64,000 nt of DNA from JAHRAW01 sp965203265. GTDB taxonomy: Bacteria > Pseudomonadota > Gammaproteobacteria > Arenicellales > Poriferihabitantaceae. Numbering within the stretch: the first letter of the stretch is position 1; every line of letters begins with the position of its first letter. Shown here piece after piece: positions 33,531 to 42,059 of the stretch. The notes under the pieces were generated by a model that saw only the letters and a list, made by a program, of their open reading frames with translations, did not search any database and was not told the DNA's origin. The DNA lies in NCBI GenBank assembly GCA_965203265.1, contig CBDBBV010000002.1, positions 682,001-746,000 on the forward strand. The letters run 5' to 3'. Both the position numbers and the translations under genes were made by a program.

Positions 33531-34004
33531 ATGGATCTACGAAAAATCAAGAAACTCATCGAGCTGCTGGAAGACTCGGCGCTGGCCGAAATGGAGATCA
33601 CCGAGGGGGAAAACACCATCCGCCTAAGCCGCTTGAGCCGAGCCGCCCCCAGCCAGCCGCTGACGCCACTGGCTCCGCCGTCCGCCCCACCTCCCGCGCC
33701 CACTGCCGCAACCCAACCGCCGCCTGCCGATTCGCCGCCCGCCGATGAGCCGGTTGCCGGGACCGTGGTCGAATCGCCGTTGGTGGGCACCTTCTACAGC
33801 TCCAGATCGCCCGATGAAAAGCCATTCGTATCGGTCGGCTCGGCGGTGCGCACGGGGGATACCCTGTGCCTCATCGAGGCGATGAAGACCTTCAACCAGC
33901 TGGATGCGGAAACGGACGGCGTGGTTAGCGTGATCCACAAAGATAACGGCGATCCGGTGGAATATGGCGAGCCGCTGTTCGTCATCGAGAGTAGCCATGA
34001 CTGA
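33531..34004 (+). CDS. accB: Biotin carboxyl carrier protein of acetyl-CoA carboxylase
   Basis: BCCP subunit carrying biotin for malonyl-CoA synthesis. Of 157 residues, an N-terminal helical part (MDLRKIKKLIELLEDSALAEMEI) is followed by a Pro/Ala-rich swinging linker (about 39-75) and the biotinyl domain with the EAMK motif, K119 being the biotinylated lysine. Its stop overlaps the accC start by 8 bp. Confidence 0.96.
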   Translation: MDLRKIKKLIELLEDSALAEMEITEGENTIRLSRLSRAAPSQPLTPLAPPSAPPPAPTAATQPPPADSPPADEPVAGTVVESPLVGTFYSSRSPDEKPFVSVGSAVRTGDTLCLIEAMKTFNQLDAETDGVVSVIHKDNGDPVEYGEPLFVIESSHD

Positions 34005-35349
34005 CACCATCAAGAAACTGGTGATCGCAAATCGCGGCGAAATCGCGTTGCGCATATTGCGCGCCTGCCGCAGGTTGGGAATTCGCACGGTGGCATTGCA
34101 TTCCCAAGCAGATGGCGAGGCCAAATATGTGCGGCTTGCGGACGAATCGGTGTGCATCGGCCCGGCGGCGGCGGCGCACAGTTACTTGAACAGCGCCTCG
34201 GTCATTTCCGCCGCCGAGGTAACCGCGGCCAACGCCATTCATCCGGGCTACGGCTTCCTCTCGGAAAACGCCGATTTCGCCGAGCAGGTGGAGCAGAGCG
34301 GATTCATCTTCGTCGGCCCCCGCCCCGAAACCATCCGCACCATGGGCGACAAGATATCCGCCATCCGCACCATGCGCGCCGCCGGAGTTCCCTGCGTGCC
34401 CGGCTCGGACGGCGCCGTGCCCGACGATGCGGAAAAGATCGTCGCTATCGCCGAGCAGATCGGCTTCCCGCTCATGATCAAGGCCACCAGCGGCGGCGGC
34501 GGCAAGGGCATGCGGGTGGTGCGCGACGGCGCCCAACTGCTCGACGCCAGCATGATGACGCGCAAGGAAGCCGCGGCGGCGTTCGGCGACGATGTGATCT
34601 ACATGGAACGATTTCTCGAAAAACCGCGACATGTGGAGTTTCAGGTACTCGCCGACATGCACGGCAATGTGATCCACCTCGGCGATCGCGATTGTTCCAT
34701 GCAGCGCCGCCACCAGAAAGTCATCGAGGAAGCGCCGGCGCCCGGCATCAGCGACGAGCAGCGGCGCGACATCGGCGAACGTTGCGTCGAAGCCTGCCGC
34801 GCCATCGGCTATCGCGGCGCCGGTACATTCGAGTTCCTCTACGAGGACGGCGAATTCTTCTTCATCGAGATGAACACCCGCATTCAGGTGGAGCATCCGG
34901 TTACCGAAATGATCACCGGCGTCGACCTGCTGCAGGAGCAGATTCGCATCGCCGACGGGCAGAAACTGCGCTTCAAGCAGGACGACATCCAGTTTCGCGG
35001 CCACGCCTTCGAATGCCGCATCAACGCCGAGGATCCGAACACATTCATGCCGTCTCCCGGGCGCATCACCCAGTACCACAGCGCCGGTGGGCCCGGCGTG
35101 CGCGTCGACTCCCATGTATACAGCCATTATGTGGTGCCGCCGTACTACGACTCCATGGTGGCCAAGCTGATCACCCACGGCATGCACCGGCGAGAAGCGT
35201 TGGCGCGCATGAGCGGGGCGCTGCAGGAAATGGTGGTGGACGGCATCAAGACCAATCTGAGCCTGCACCGCCGGTTGGCCGAGGACGAGGCGTTCATGCG
35301 CGGCGGGCTGGACATCCACTATCTCGAAAAGAAACTCGGACTCAACTGA
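33997..35349 (+). CDS. accC: Biotin carboxylase subunit of acetyl-CoA carboxylase
   Basis: ATP-grasp enzyme carboxylating biotin on BCCP. The 450 residues open with KKLVIANRGEIALRILRACRRLGI and include AIHPGYGFLSENADFAE, the Gly-rich ATP loop KATSGGGGKGMRVV, RDCSMQRRHQKVIEEAP, EFLYEDGEFFFIEMNTRIQVEHPVTE and the C-terminal domain. ATG 33997 lies inside the end of accB, indicating coupled synthesis of the two subunits. Confidence 0.97.
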   Translation: MTDTIKKLVIANRGEIALRILRACRRLGIRTVALHSQADGEAKYVRLADESVCIGPAAAAHSYLNSASVISAAEVTAANAIHPGYGFLSENADFAEQVEQSGFIFVGPRPETIRTMGDKISAIRTMRAAGVPCVPGSDGAVPDDAEKIVAIAEQIGFPLMIKATSGGGGKGMRVVRDGAQLLDASMMTRKEAAAAFGDDVIYMERFLEKPRHVEFQVLADMHGNVIHLGDRDCSMQRRHQKVIEEAPAPGISDEQRRDIGERCVEACRAIGYRGAGTFEFLYEDGEFFFIEMNTRIQVEHPVTEMITGVDLLQEQIRIADGQKLRFKQDDIQFRGHAFECRINAEDPNTFMPSPGRITQYHSAGGPGVRVDSHVYSHYVVPPYYDSMVAKLITHGMHRREALARMSGALQEMVVDGIKTNLSLHRRLAEDEAFMRGGLDIHYLEKKLGLN

Positions 35350-35380
35350 TCGCTGACCGCCGACCGCTGACTGCCGACCC

Positions 35381-36358
35381 ATGCCGCAATTCCACAGAAC
35401 CTCGCCGACCGAGCCGCCGACCCTGCGCGCCGCCTGTCCCAAGTGCCAAGCCGTGTTGCCGCTGACCGAGGCGCAGATGAATGCGCGCGAAGGGCTGGTC
35501 TGCTGCAGCGATTGCCACGGCTTGTTCAACGCGAAATGGCATCTGATCGAGGCCGAGCCGAGCGTGGGGCAGAGCCAGAGTCAGGGAGTGAGCGAGGAAG
35601 CGGCGACATTCGAGGCGGTGCGCCCGCCGTTCCAATTCGCCCCCACCCCCGCCCCCACCCCGGCGCCGTCCGCGCCGTCGCCGTCCGCCGGAGGCTGCCT
35701 CCCCCGATCCGACCCCCCCGCAGGCAACATCCCCCACTGGCAGCCGCCACTGCCGCGCATTCGCCCGCCGTCCCGCGCCAAGCACAACAAGCGCGACCAG
35801 CGCGTCAAGCGTGCCAAGAGCGCCAAGAGCGCCAAGCGCAATGGGGTGGAACACTACCTCAATCCGCATCCCAATCCGCTGCTCAATGTGGTCTGGGGCA
35901 TGGTGGCGGCGGGCTTCCTCGTTTTGCTCGGCTGGCAGGCGAAATTCTTTCTCATGGAGCGATACGCCCAGCATGAAGACTACCGCCGCTATCTCGTCGG
36001 TTTGTGCGAAATTGCCGCCTGCGAACTCCCCCCCAGAGAAGCGTTGTCGAGCCTTGCCCTGATCAACACCCGAGTCGAACTCCATCCCGCCGAGCCCGGC
36101 GCCATCAAGGTAACCATCAAACTGCTCAACGAGGCGCTATTCACCCAGCCCTATCCCCACCTGCGCCTGACCTTCAGCGATCGAGACGGGCGGGTAGTCG
36201 GGCGGCGCGTCTTCTCGCCGGACAGTTATCTGCAAAACGGGCGCACCAACTTGCTCGAAGCCGGCGAACTCGGCGTGGTGTGGTTCGACCTAGCCCACCC
36301 CCACGCACAGGCGGCGGGGCTGGATGTGGACATCGTAACGAGTGCCGCCTCGTCGTGA
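35381..36358 (+). CDS. Zinc-ribbon and DUF3426 domain membrane protein
   Basis: Protein of 325 residues. An N-terminal MJ0042-type zinc ribbon uses CPKC and CSDC (about residues 19-46). A Pro/Ala-rich and then Lys-rich linker (KRAKSAKSAKR) reaches about residue 158. One transmembrane helix lies near 168-188, followed by the DUF3426 domain (LVGLCEIAACELPPR...VELHPAEPGAIKVTIKLLNEA...SPDSYL). This family normally follows accC and prmA; prmA is missing here. No defined function is known. Confidence 0.8.
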   Translation: MPQFHRTSPTEPPTLRAACPKCQAVLPLTEAQMNAREGLVCCSDCHGLFNAKWHLIEAEPSVGQSQSQGVSEEAATFEAVRPPFQFAPTPAPTPAPSAPSPSAGGCLPRSDPPAGNIPHWQPPLPRIRPPSRAKHNKRDQRVKRAKSAKSAKRNGVEHYLNPHPNPLLNVVWGMVAAGFLVLLGWQAKFFLMERYAQHEDYRRYLVGLCEIAACELPPREALSSLALINTRVELHPAEPGAIKVTIKLLNEALFTQPYPHLRLTFSDRDGRVVGRRVFSPDSYLQNGRTNLLEAGELGVVWFDLAHPHAQAAGLDVDIVTSAASS

Positions 36359-36360
36359 AC

Positions 36361-38811
36361 ATGGGTTTCGTTCGGTTGGTGATTTTAATTTTGCTCTCGC
36401 TGGGCGTGGTTGCCTGTGGGGGCGGGGGTGGCGGGGGGGGGGGTACGACTTCGACGAATCCGCTGCCGGGGAATCAGCCGCCGCCGCCGAGGAACCCGCC
36501 GCCGGTGATACGAACAAACCCGTGTCCCGGCGCTCCGGATGATTGCGAAACACGCGAATATACGGTGTTCTATCGAGCTTATGATGCGAACGGTAACCCA
36601 GTGCCTGATGGGAACGGTAATATAGACCGTACCGACCGCCACCTTGAACTAGTCAAAGCCTCGGCGGCTTATGCCCGTGGCGCCACCGGTTCGGGCGAGA
36701 CCGTTCTCGTGGTCGATACCGGCCTCGCTCAAAACCATCGGGAATTTGTCGGCGGCTTCCGCAAAAGCGAATTGGTGTTGGAGGCGGGCTATAACGACTA
36801 TACAGTCGATGCGGCCGGCCACGGCACTGCGGTGGCCGCCGTGATCGCGGCGTATCGTCACGGCGGCGAGCACCCCACTTTGGATATGCACGGCGTCGCC
36901 TTCGATGCCCGCGTCAAGATGCTGGCCATCAAACTTGGTAGAGCCGGTGAATTCTATGCACCATTCGATTTCGCTGGCTATAACGATGACAGATTCGCCA
37001 ACGATTTCAGAAGCTATCTCGCCGCCGCGACCGGCGATATAGCCATCATCAATTTCAGTTTCAACGCGCCGGGCTCGATCGACCGGTACTCCCAGTCGGA
37101 AATTGGCAAGGTCGTGAAACTCCGCGAAGTGCTGGCGCAGTCCGGCACGCCGGACGCCGACAAAAAACTCATCGTCTGGGCAGCGGGCAATGCGGGCAAC
37201 AAGAATCTCCGGAACGGCACCTCTGCCAATGCCGATTCACCGGAATGGACGTCCGGCCTCGGCATCCATTTTCCAGAGTTGCGCGGCCACATTCTGACGG
37301 TGGTGGCGGTGGATCAGGATGGCGAAATCGCCGATTTCTCCAATCGCTGCGGCACGGCCAGCAGTTTCTGTCTCGCCGCCCCCGGAGTGGCAATTATGGC
37401 GCCTCTGGTGGGGGAGCGGGTGCCCGCAACTGATAATGCATATGGGCCCATGAATGGCACCTCATTCGCCGCCCCCATAGTCAGCGGCGCGCTGGCATTG
37501 TTGCGGCAGCATTACCGCGGGCAGATGGGCAACACGGAACTGGTCGCCCGCCTGTTGGAGACCGCCGACAAAACCGGCACCTACGCCAATACTGCCATCT
37601 ACGGACAGGGCTTGCTCGATCTGGACGCCGCCACCCGACCCTCCGGCAGCATGATGATGAGCGCGAGCGCGACTCCCGGCGCCCCCCGCTATGCGGTCGA
37701 TTCGAGCGTTCTGGCGCTGGCGCCGGCCTTCGGCGATGCGCTGAGCAGCGCCCTCGGCGGGCGGGAGATCGCCGCCTTCGACGACTTGAACGCGCCGTTC
37801 TTCCTGCCGATGGAAACCTTCCTCGGCACCGCGCCGCGACCGACCCCGTGGTCGCGCCTGCGCGCGCCGCCCGAGCCGAGCCGCGTCCACCTACCCGGCG
37901 GCGGGCGGCTGCAACTGCAATCGGGCGGGACGGCCACAACGCCCACCCTCTCCCTGACGCGCCCCATCGGTGGCGGCGGCAGCGAGATGTTCCTCAGCCA
38001 TGGCCGCCACCCGGCTTCACACTTCGGCACAGGCGCGGCGGCGTCGGTGCTTGCAGGCGAGGCACCCGGCTTGGCGCCGTGGCCGGCGTTGGCGCAGGAC
38101 GGGTTGGTGCTGGGGATGGGTGCAGGGAGTTGGCGCGCCGCCCTGTTCGGCGGCAGGGCGCAATGGGGCGAACAGCGGGACTCGGACACTGGCCGCGCAT
38201 TCGGCGCCCTCGGCGAATGGAGATGGAACGCGGATGCCGCCCGCCGCAGCGGCGAGGCATCGTTGCAGGCCGGTTATCTACGGGAGGATGCGCGACTGTT
38301 GGGCACGCGGGCGCGCGGCGGATTCGGCGCGTTGCAAAGCCGGACTTGGTTCGGCGGAGTAACCGCCCAGCGGCAATTCGACCGCAGATGGAGCGGCACG
38401 GCGGCGGCGCACATCGGCCTGAGCCGACCGCGATTGTCGCAGTCCGACCGCCTTTTGAGTTCGCTCACGCCGCTGTGGAGTAGCAGTTTCAGCGCCGAAC
38501 TGACGGGGCGGAATCTGTGGATGCCGCGCGACCGCGCCATCGTGCGAATTTCCCAGCCCCATCGGGTGGAATCGGGCACGGCGCAACTGCGCTGGGCGCG
38601 CGGGCGCACGAGATACGGCGATTTGCTGATGGATGAGGCGCGAGTTTCGCTGGCGCCGAGCGCGCGGCAGGTGGATGTGGAACTGGCCTATAGCCGGCCG
38701 TTGGGGGCCGGGGAATTGCATCTAGCGGGCATGGCGAGTTACAACCCGAGCCATGCCGCCGGTGCGCCCACCGAGTATGCAGTGCTGCTCGGCTATCGAC
38801 TGGATTTCTAA
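36361..38811 (+). CDS. NalP-like subtilisin autotransporter lipoprotein with a G11 tract
   Basis: Protein of 816 residues. Signal peptide with lipobox GVVAC (Cys19), then nine glycines encoded by a G-rich stretch including 11 consecutive G, a Pro-rich linker, and an S8 peptidase domain (about 95-430). The catalytic triad is intact: Asp119 (VVDTG), His154 (GHGT) and Ser368 (GTSFAAP). The remainder (about 530-816) is beta-rich and ends ...LLGYRLDF, as expected for an outer-membrane translocator. The layout (lipobox, Gly run, S8 domain, C-terminal barrel, G/C homopolymer) parallels Neisseria NalP, a phase-variable protease that cleaves other autotransporters. Starts 2 bp after the DUF3426 gene; Shine-Dalgarno is weak. 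Confidence 0.85.
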   Translation: MGFVRLVILILLSLGVVACGGGGGGGGGTTSTNPLPGNQPPPPRNPPPVIRTNPCPGAPDDCETREYTVFYRAYDANGNPVPDGNGNIDRTDRHLELVKASAAYARGATGSGETVLVVDTGLAQNHREFVGGFRKSELVLEAGYNDYTVDAAGHGTAVAAVIAAYRHGGEHPTLDMHGVAFDARVKMLAIKLGRAGEFYAPFDFAGYNDDRFANDFRSYLAAATGDIAIINFSFNAPGSIDRYSQSEIGKVVKLREVLAQSGTPDADKKLIVWAAGNAGNKNLRNGTSANADSPEWTSGLGIHFPELRGHILTVVAVDQDGEIADFSNRCGTASSFCLAAPGVAIMAPLVGERVPATDNAYGPMNGTSFAAPIVSGALALLRQHYRGQMGNTELVARLLETADKTGTYANTAIYGQGLLDLDAATRPSGSMMMSASATPGAPRYAVDSSVLALAPAFGDALSSALGGREIAAFDDLNAPFFLPMETFLGTAPRPTPWSRLRAPPEPSRVHLPGGGRLQLQSGGTATTPTLSLTRPIGGGGSEMFLSHGRHPASHFGTGAAASVLAGEAPGLAPWPALAQDGLVLGMGAGSWRAALFGGRAQWGEQRDSDTGRAFGALGEWRWNADAARRSGEASLQAGYLREDARLLGTRARGGFGALQSRTWFGGVTAQRQFDRRWSGTAAAHIGLSRPRLSQSDRLLSSLTPLWSSSFSAELTGRNLWMPRDRAIVRISQPHRVESGTAQLRWARGRTRYGDLLMDEARVSLAPSARQVDVELAYSRPLGAGELHLAGMASYNPSHAAGAPTEYAVLLGYRLDF
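36433..36443 (+). repeat. Run of 11 G just after the lipobox codon of the S8 lipoprotein
   Basis: Within codons 25-28, preceded by the interrupted G-rich sequence ggg-ggc-ggg-ggt-ggc. In the given sequence it is in frame. A change of one or two G would shift the frame directly after the signal peptide. Confidence 0.9.
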
Positions 38812-38841
38812 CCACCGAGCGTGCGGCGGCCTGCATAATGC

Positions 38842-38870
38842 TTGTAGATTGACGGCGCGCCCGGTAAAAT
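38842..38870 (+). promoter_or_regulatory. Candidate promoter of rpsO-pnp
   Basis: TTGTAG (38842-38847), 17-bp spacer, TAAAAT (38865-38870), leaving a leader of roughly 105 nt before rpsO. rpsO leaders often bind S15 for autoregulation, but I could not see a defined pseudoknot. Confidence 0.5.
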
Positions 38871-38982
38871 CGCGCCTTTGAAACATCGGCGGACGGCGTT
38901 TCCCGCGCCGACCTGATTTCCGCCCGAACCCACTGATCACTCCATCCAATCACCCTAACCGAGCAGGTAATCGAGAAATATC

Positions 38983-39252
38983 ATGGCTCTAAATGTTACG
39001 GACAAATCCGACATCGTCAAGGCACACCAACGCCAACAGGGCGACACCGGTTCCCCGGAGGTGCAAATCGCCCTCATGACCGCCCGCATCCGCGACCTCT
39101 CCGGCCACTTCAAGATCCACATCCACGATCATCACTCTCGTCAGGGTCTGTTGCGGCTGGTCAATCGGCGGCGCAAATTGTTGAGTTATCTCAAGAAATA
39201 CGACATCCAGCGCTATCGGGCGCTGATCGGCAAGCTCGGCTTGCGCAAATAA
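38983..39252 (+). CDS. rpsO: 30S ribosomal protein S15
   Basis: Primary 16S rRNA-binding protein, 89 residues, the standard length. Motifs GDTGSPEVQIALMTARIRDLSGHF, HHSRQGLLRLVNRRRKLLSYL and YRALIGKLGLRK are invariant features. Followed after 27 bp by pnp, the usual pairing. Confidence 0.97.
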   Translation: MALNVTDKSDIVKAHQRQQGDTGSPEVQIALMTARIRDLSGHFKIHIHDHHSRQGLLRLVNRRRKLLSYLKKYDIQRYRALIGKLGLRK

Positions 39253-39279
39253 ACCCAATCATGCTCAAGGAGCAAAATC

Positions 39280-41376
39280 GTGCATAAAGCAGTCAAAACT
39301 TTTCAATACGGGCAACATGAGGTGCGTCTGGAAACCGGCGCCATTGCCCGACAGGCCGACGGCGCCGTGATCGCCAGCATGGGCGACACCGTCGTCATGG
39401 TTACCGTGGTGGGGCGCAGGAAGAGGGGTCATCTGGACTTCTTCCCGCTGACCGTCGAATACGAGGAAAGAACCTACGCCGCCGGCAAGATACCCGGCGG
39501 TTTTTTCAAGCGGGAAGGGCGGCCATCGGAAAACGCCGTGCTAACCTGCCGACTGATCGACCGTCCCATTCGCCCGCTGTTCCCCACGGGCTATATGAAC
39601 GAAGTGCAGGTCATCGCCACGGTGTTGTCCATCGATCCGCAGATCAATCCGGACATCCCGGCACTGATCAGCACCTCGGCGGCGTTGGAGATTTCCGGCA
39701 TTCCCTTCAATGGGCCCATCGGCGCCGCCCGAGTCGGTTTCATCGGCGGCCAATATCTGCTCAATCCCGACACCGCCCAACTGGAACAGCATTCATCCCT
39801 CAATCTGGTGGTGGCGGGCACGGAAACGGCGGTTCTGATGGTCGAGTCGGAAGCCGATTTCCTCACCGAAGAGCAAATGCTCGGCGCGGTGATGTTCGGC
39901 CACGAGCAGAGTCAGGCGGTCATCCGCGCGGTGCGCGAACTCGGCGAGGAGGCCGGCAAGCCGAAATGGCAATGGCAGGTGCCGGAGCGCGATCAGGCTC
40001 TCGCCGAGCGGGTGGCCGGCGAAGCGGGCGAGCGCATCGAACAAGCCTATCGGATTTCCGACAAGAGCGAGCGGCAGGAGGTCCTGGCGGAAATTCGCCA
40101 GAGCGTCGTGTCTGCGCTGTGCCCGGAGGGGACGGAGTCGGCCGAGTCGGCTACGGCGGACACGGTTGCCGATGAAATCAAGAAGATGGAAAAAGAGGCC
40201 GTGCGCAGCCGCATTCTGGCCGGACAGCCGCGCATCGACGGGCGCGACCGCGACACCGTGCGCCCCATTCACATCGAAACCGGCATATTGCCGCGCACCC
40301 ACGGTTCGGCCAACTTTACCCGAGGCGAGACTCAGGCTCTGGTGGTGGTTACCCTCGGCACCGATCGGGATTCCCAAGTGGTCGATGCGCTGCAAGGGGA
40401 TTACCGCGATCGATTCATGCTGCACTACAATTTCCCGCCGTACTGCGTCGGCGAAACCGGCCGGGTGGGTTCGCCCAAGCGTCGGGAAATCGGCCATGGC
40501 CGATTGGCCAAGCGCGCCCTCAAGGCGGTCATCCCGAATCAGGAGCGTTTTCCCTATACCATTCGGGTGGTGGCGGAAATCACCGAGTCCAACGGCTCGA
40601 GCTCCATGGCAACGGTATGCGGCACCAGTCTGGCGTTGATGGATGCCGGAGTTGAAACCACGGCGCCGGTTGCCGGAGTGGCCATGGGGCTGATCAAGGA
40701 GGGCGACCAGTACGCAGTGCTGACCGATATCCTCGGCGACGAGGATCACCTCGGCGATATGGATTTCAAGGTGGCCGGCACGCGCGAAGGCATTACCGCC
40801 CTGCAGATGGACATCAAAATCGACGGCATCACCCGCGAAATCATGCAACAGGCGCTGGCGCAGGCCAAACAGGGTCGCCTGCATATATTGGAGCAGATGG
40901 CGCATGTGATCTCCGCGCCGCGCGAACAAATGTCCGAGTATGCGCCGCGCATCGTTACCATCAAGATCAATCCGGAGAAGATCCGCGATGTGATCGGCAA
41001 GGGCGGGGCGGTGATTCGGGCGCTGTCCGAGGAGACCGGAGTCAACATCGACATCGAGGACGACGGCACGGTGAAAATCGCCTCCACCGACAACGCCGCG
41101 GCGCAGGAAGCCATCCGCCGAATCGAGCAGATTACCGCCGAGGTGGAGGTGGATGCGGTGTATCACGGCAAGGTGGTGCGGCTGATGGATTTCGGCGCAT
41201 TCGTCAATATCCTGCCGGGGCGAGACGGCTTGGTGCACATTTCCCAAATTTCTCGGGAGCGAGTCAATCAGGTCAGCGACGTGCTCAGCGAAGGCGACCA
41301 AGTGAAGGTCAAGGTGCTCGAGGTGGACAAGCAGGGACGGGTGCGTTTGAGCATGAAGGCCGTGGAGAGCGCCTGA
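39280..41376 (+). CDS. pnp: Polyribonucleotide nucleotidyltransferase (PNPase)
   Basis: Phosphorolytic 3'-5' exoribonuclease of the RNA degradosome. The 698 residues contain two RNase PH domains (about 10-230 and 325-550; GRDRDTVRPIHIETGILPRTHGSANFTRGETQ and FKVAGTREGITALQMDIKI), a KH domain (KIRDVIGKGGAVIRALSEETG near 565) and an S1 domain (YHGKVVRLMDFGAFVNILPGRDGLVHISQI near 627). Starts at GTG 39280 with AAGGAG upstream. Confidence 0.97.
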   Translation: MHKAVKTFQYGQHEVRLETGAIARQADGAVIASMGDTVVMVTVVGRRKRGHLDFFPLTVEYEERTYAAGKIPGGFFKREGRPSENAVLTCRLIDRPIRPLFPTGYMNEVQVIATVLSIDPQINPDIPALISTSAALEISGIPFNGPIGAARVGFIGGQYLLNPDTAQLEQHSSLNLVVAGTETAVLMVESEADFLTEEQMLGAVMFGHEQSQAVIRAVRELGEEAGKPKWQWQVPERDQALAERVAGEAGERIEQAYRISDKSERQEVLAEIRQSVVSALCPEGTESAESATADTVADEIKKMEKEAVRSRILAGQPRIDGRDRDTVRPIHIETGILPRTHGSANFTRGETQALVVVTLGTDRDSQVVDALQGDYRDRFMLHYNFPPYCVGETGRVGSPKRREIGHGRLAKRALKAVIPNQERFPYTIRVVAEITESNGSSSMATVCGTSLALMDAGVETTAPVAGVAMGLIKEGDQYAVLTDILGDEDHLGDMDFKVAGTREGITALQMDIKIDGITREIMQQALAQAKQGRLHILEQMAHVISAPREQMSEYAPRIVTIKINPEKIRDVIGKGGAVIRALSEETGVNIDIEDDGTVKIASTDNAAAQEAIRRIEQITAEVEVDAVYHGKVVRLMDFGAFVNILPGRDGLVHISQISRERVNQVSDVLSEGDQVKVKVLEVDKQGRVRLSMKAVESA

Positions 41377-41433
41377 CCTCACGCGGGGCCCCGCCTGCCG
41401 TTCAGCGTCGGGTGTCCCGCAACCGCGCGAGGC

Positions 41434-42018
41434 ATGAACGAACTCGACCAGTATTCACCGCAACAGTCGCCGCCCACGGAGAGCATCGGGCAGGTGTTGT
41501 CGGCGGCGCGGGAGGCGAGCGGGCTGAGCGTGCGCGATGTGGCGCGATTTCTCAACCTCGGCGTTGCCACCATCGAATCTCTGGAGGAAGACGCATTCGA
41601 GCGCTTGCCCGGCCTCACCTTCACCAAGGGCTACCTGCGTTCCTACGCCAGATTGCTGAAACTGGACGAGGGGATCGTCGATTCCGTGTCTCTCGGCTCC
41701 GAGCAGCTGCGCGAAATTCCGGTTACCAAGGCATCGTTGAAATGGGTGCGGCAACGCGCACGGTCGAATCGGCGCGGCGGCTCGTTTTTCCGCATGGTGC
41801 TGCTCGTCGGCGTGTTGCTGGGGTTGGCATGGGTGGCGATCAGCCAACTCGGGAAACTCGGCCAGCTGCCCGCCCTGAATCTGAGTAATCTGCAGGATAT
41901 TATCGATCTGCCCGTGCCGACCGATCCGGATGACGCGGCGGGCGAGATACGCTGGCAGGAGAGCAATTCCGGCGCTACCGACGAAGACGCGAACGGCGCC
42001 TCGATCAGGATAGAGTAG
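41434..42018 (+). CDS. Short RodZ-like helix-turn-helix membrane protein
   Basis: Protein of 194 residues. An HTH_25 domain (about 17-85: GQVLSAAREASGLSVRDVARFLNLGVATIESLEEDAFERLPGLTFTKGYLRSYARLLKL) is followed by a basic patch (KWVRQRARSNRRGGSFF) and one transmembrane helix (about 113-130). A short acidic periplasmic tail without a DUF4115 domain ends it. It is thus a truncated relative of the RodZ encoded at 9.1 kb. It lies 57 bp after pnp. Role unknown; it may act on the cytoskeleton or be a membrane-bound regulator. Confidence 0.72.
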   Translation: MNELDQYSPQQSPPTESIGQVLSAAREASGLSVRDVARFLNLGVATIESLEEDAFERLPGLTFTKGYLRSYARLLKLDEGIVDSVSLGSEQLREIPVTKASLKWVRQRARSNRRGGSFFRMVLLVGVLLGLAWVAISQLGKLGQLPALNLSNLQDIIDLPVPTDPDDAAGEIRWQESNSGATDEDANGASIRIE

Positions 42019-42059
42019 CCACTGCCACTGCCGCGGCTCGGCGGCGGGGGTCGGGGAAA

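Noticed and set aside
41383..41394. Palindrome gcggggccccgc after pnp as a terminator
   Set aside because: No loop and no following T run; likely chance in GC-rich DNA.
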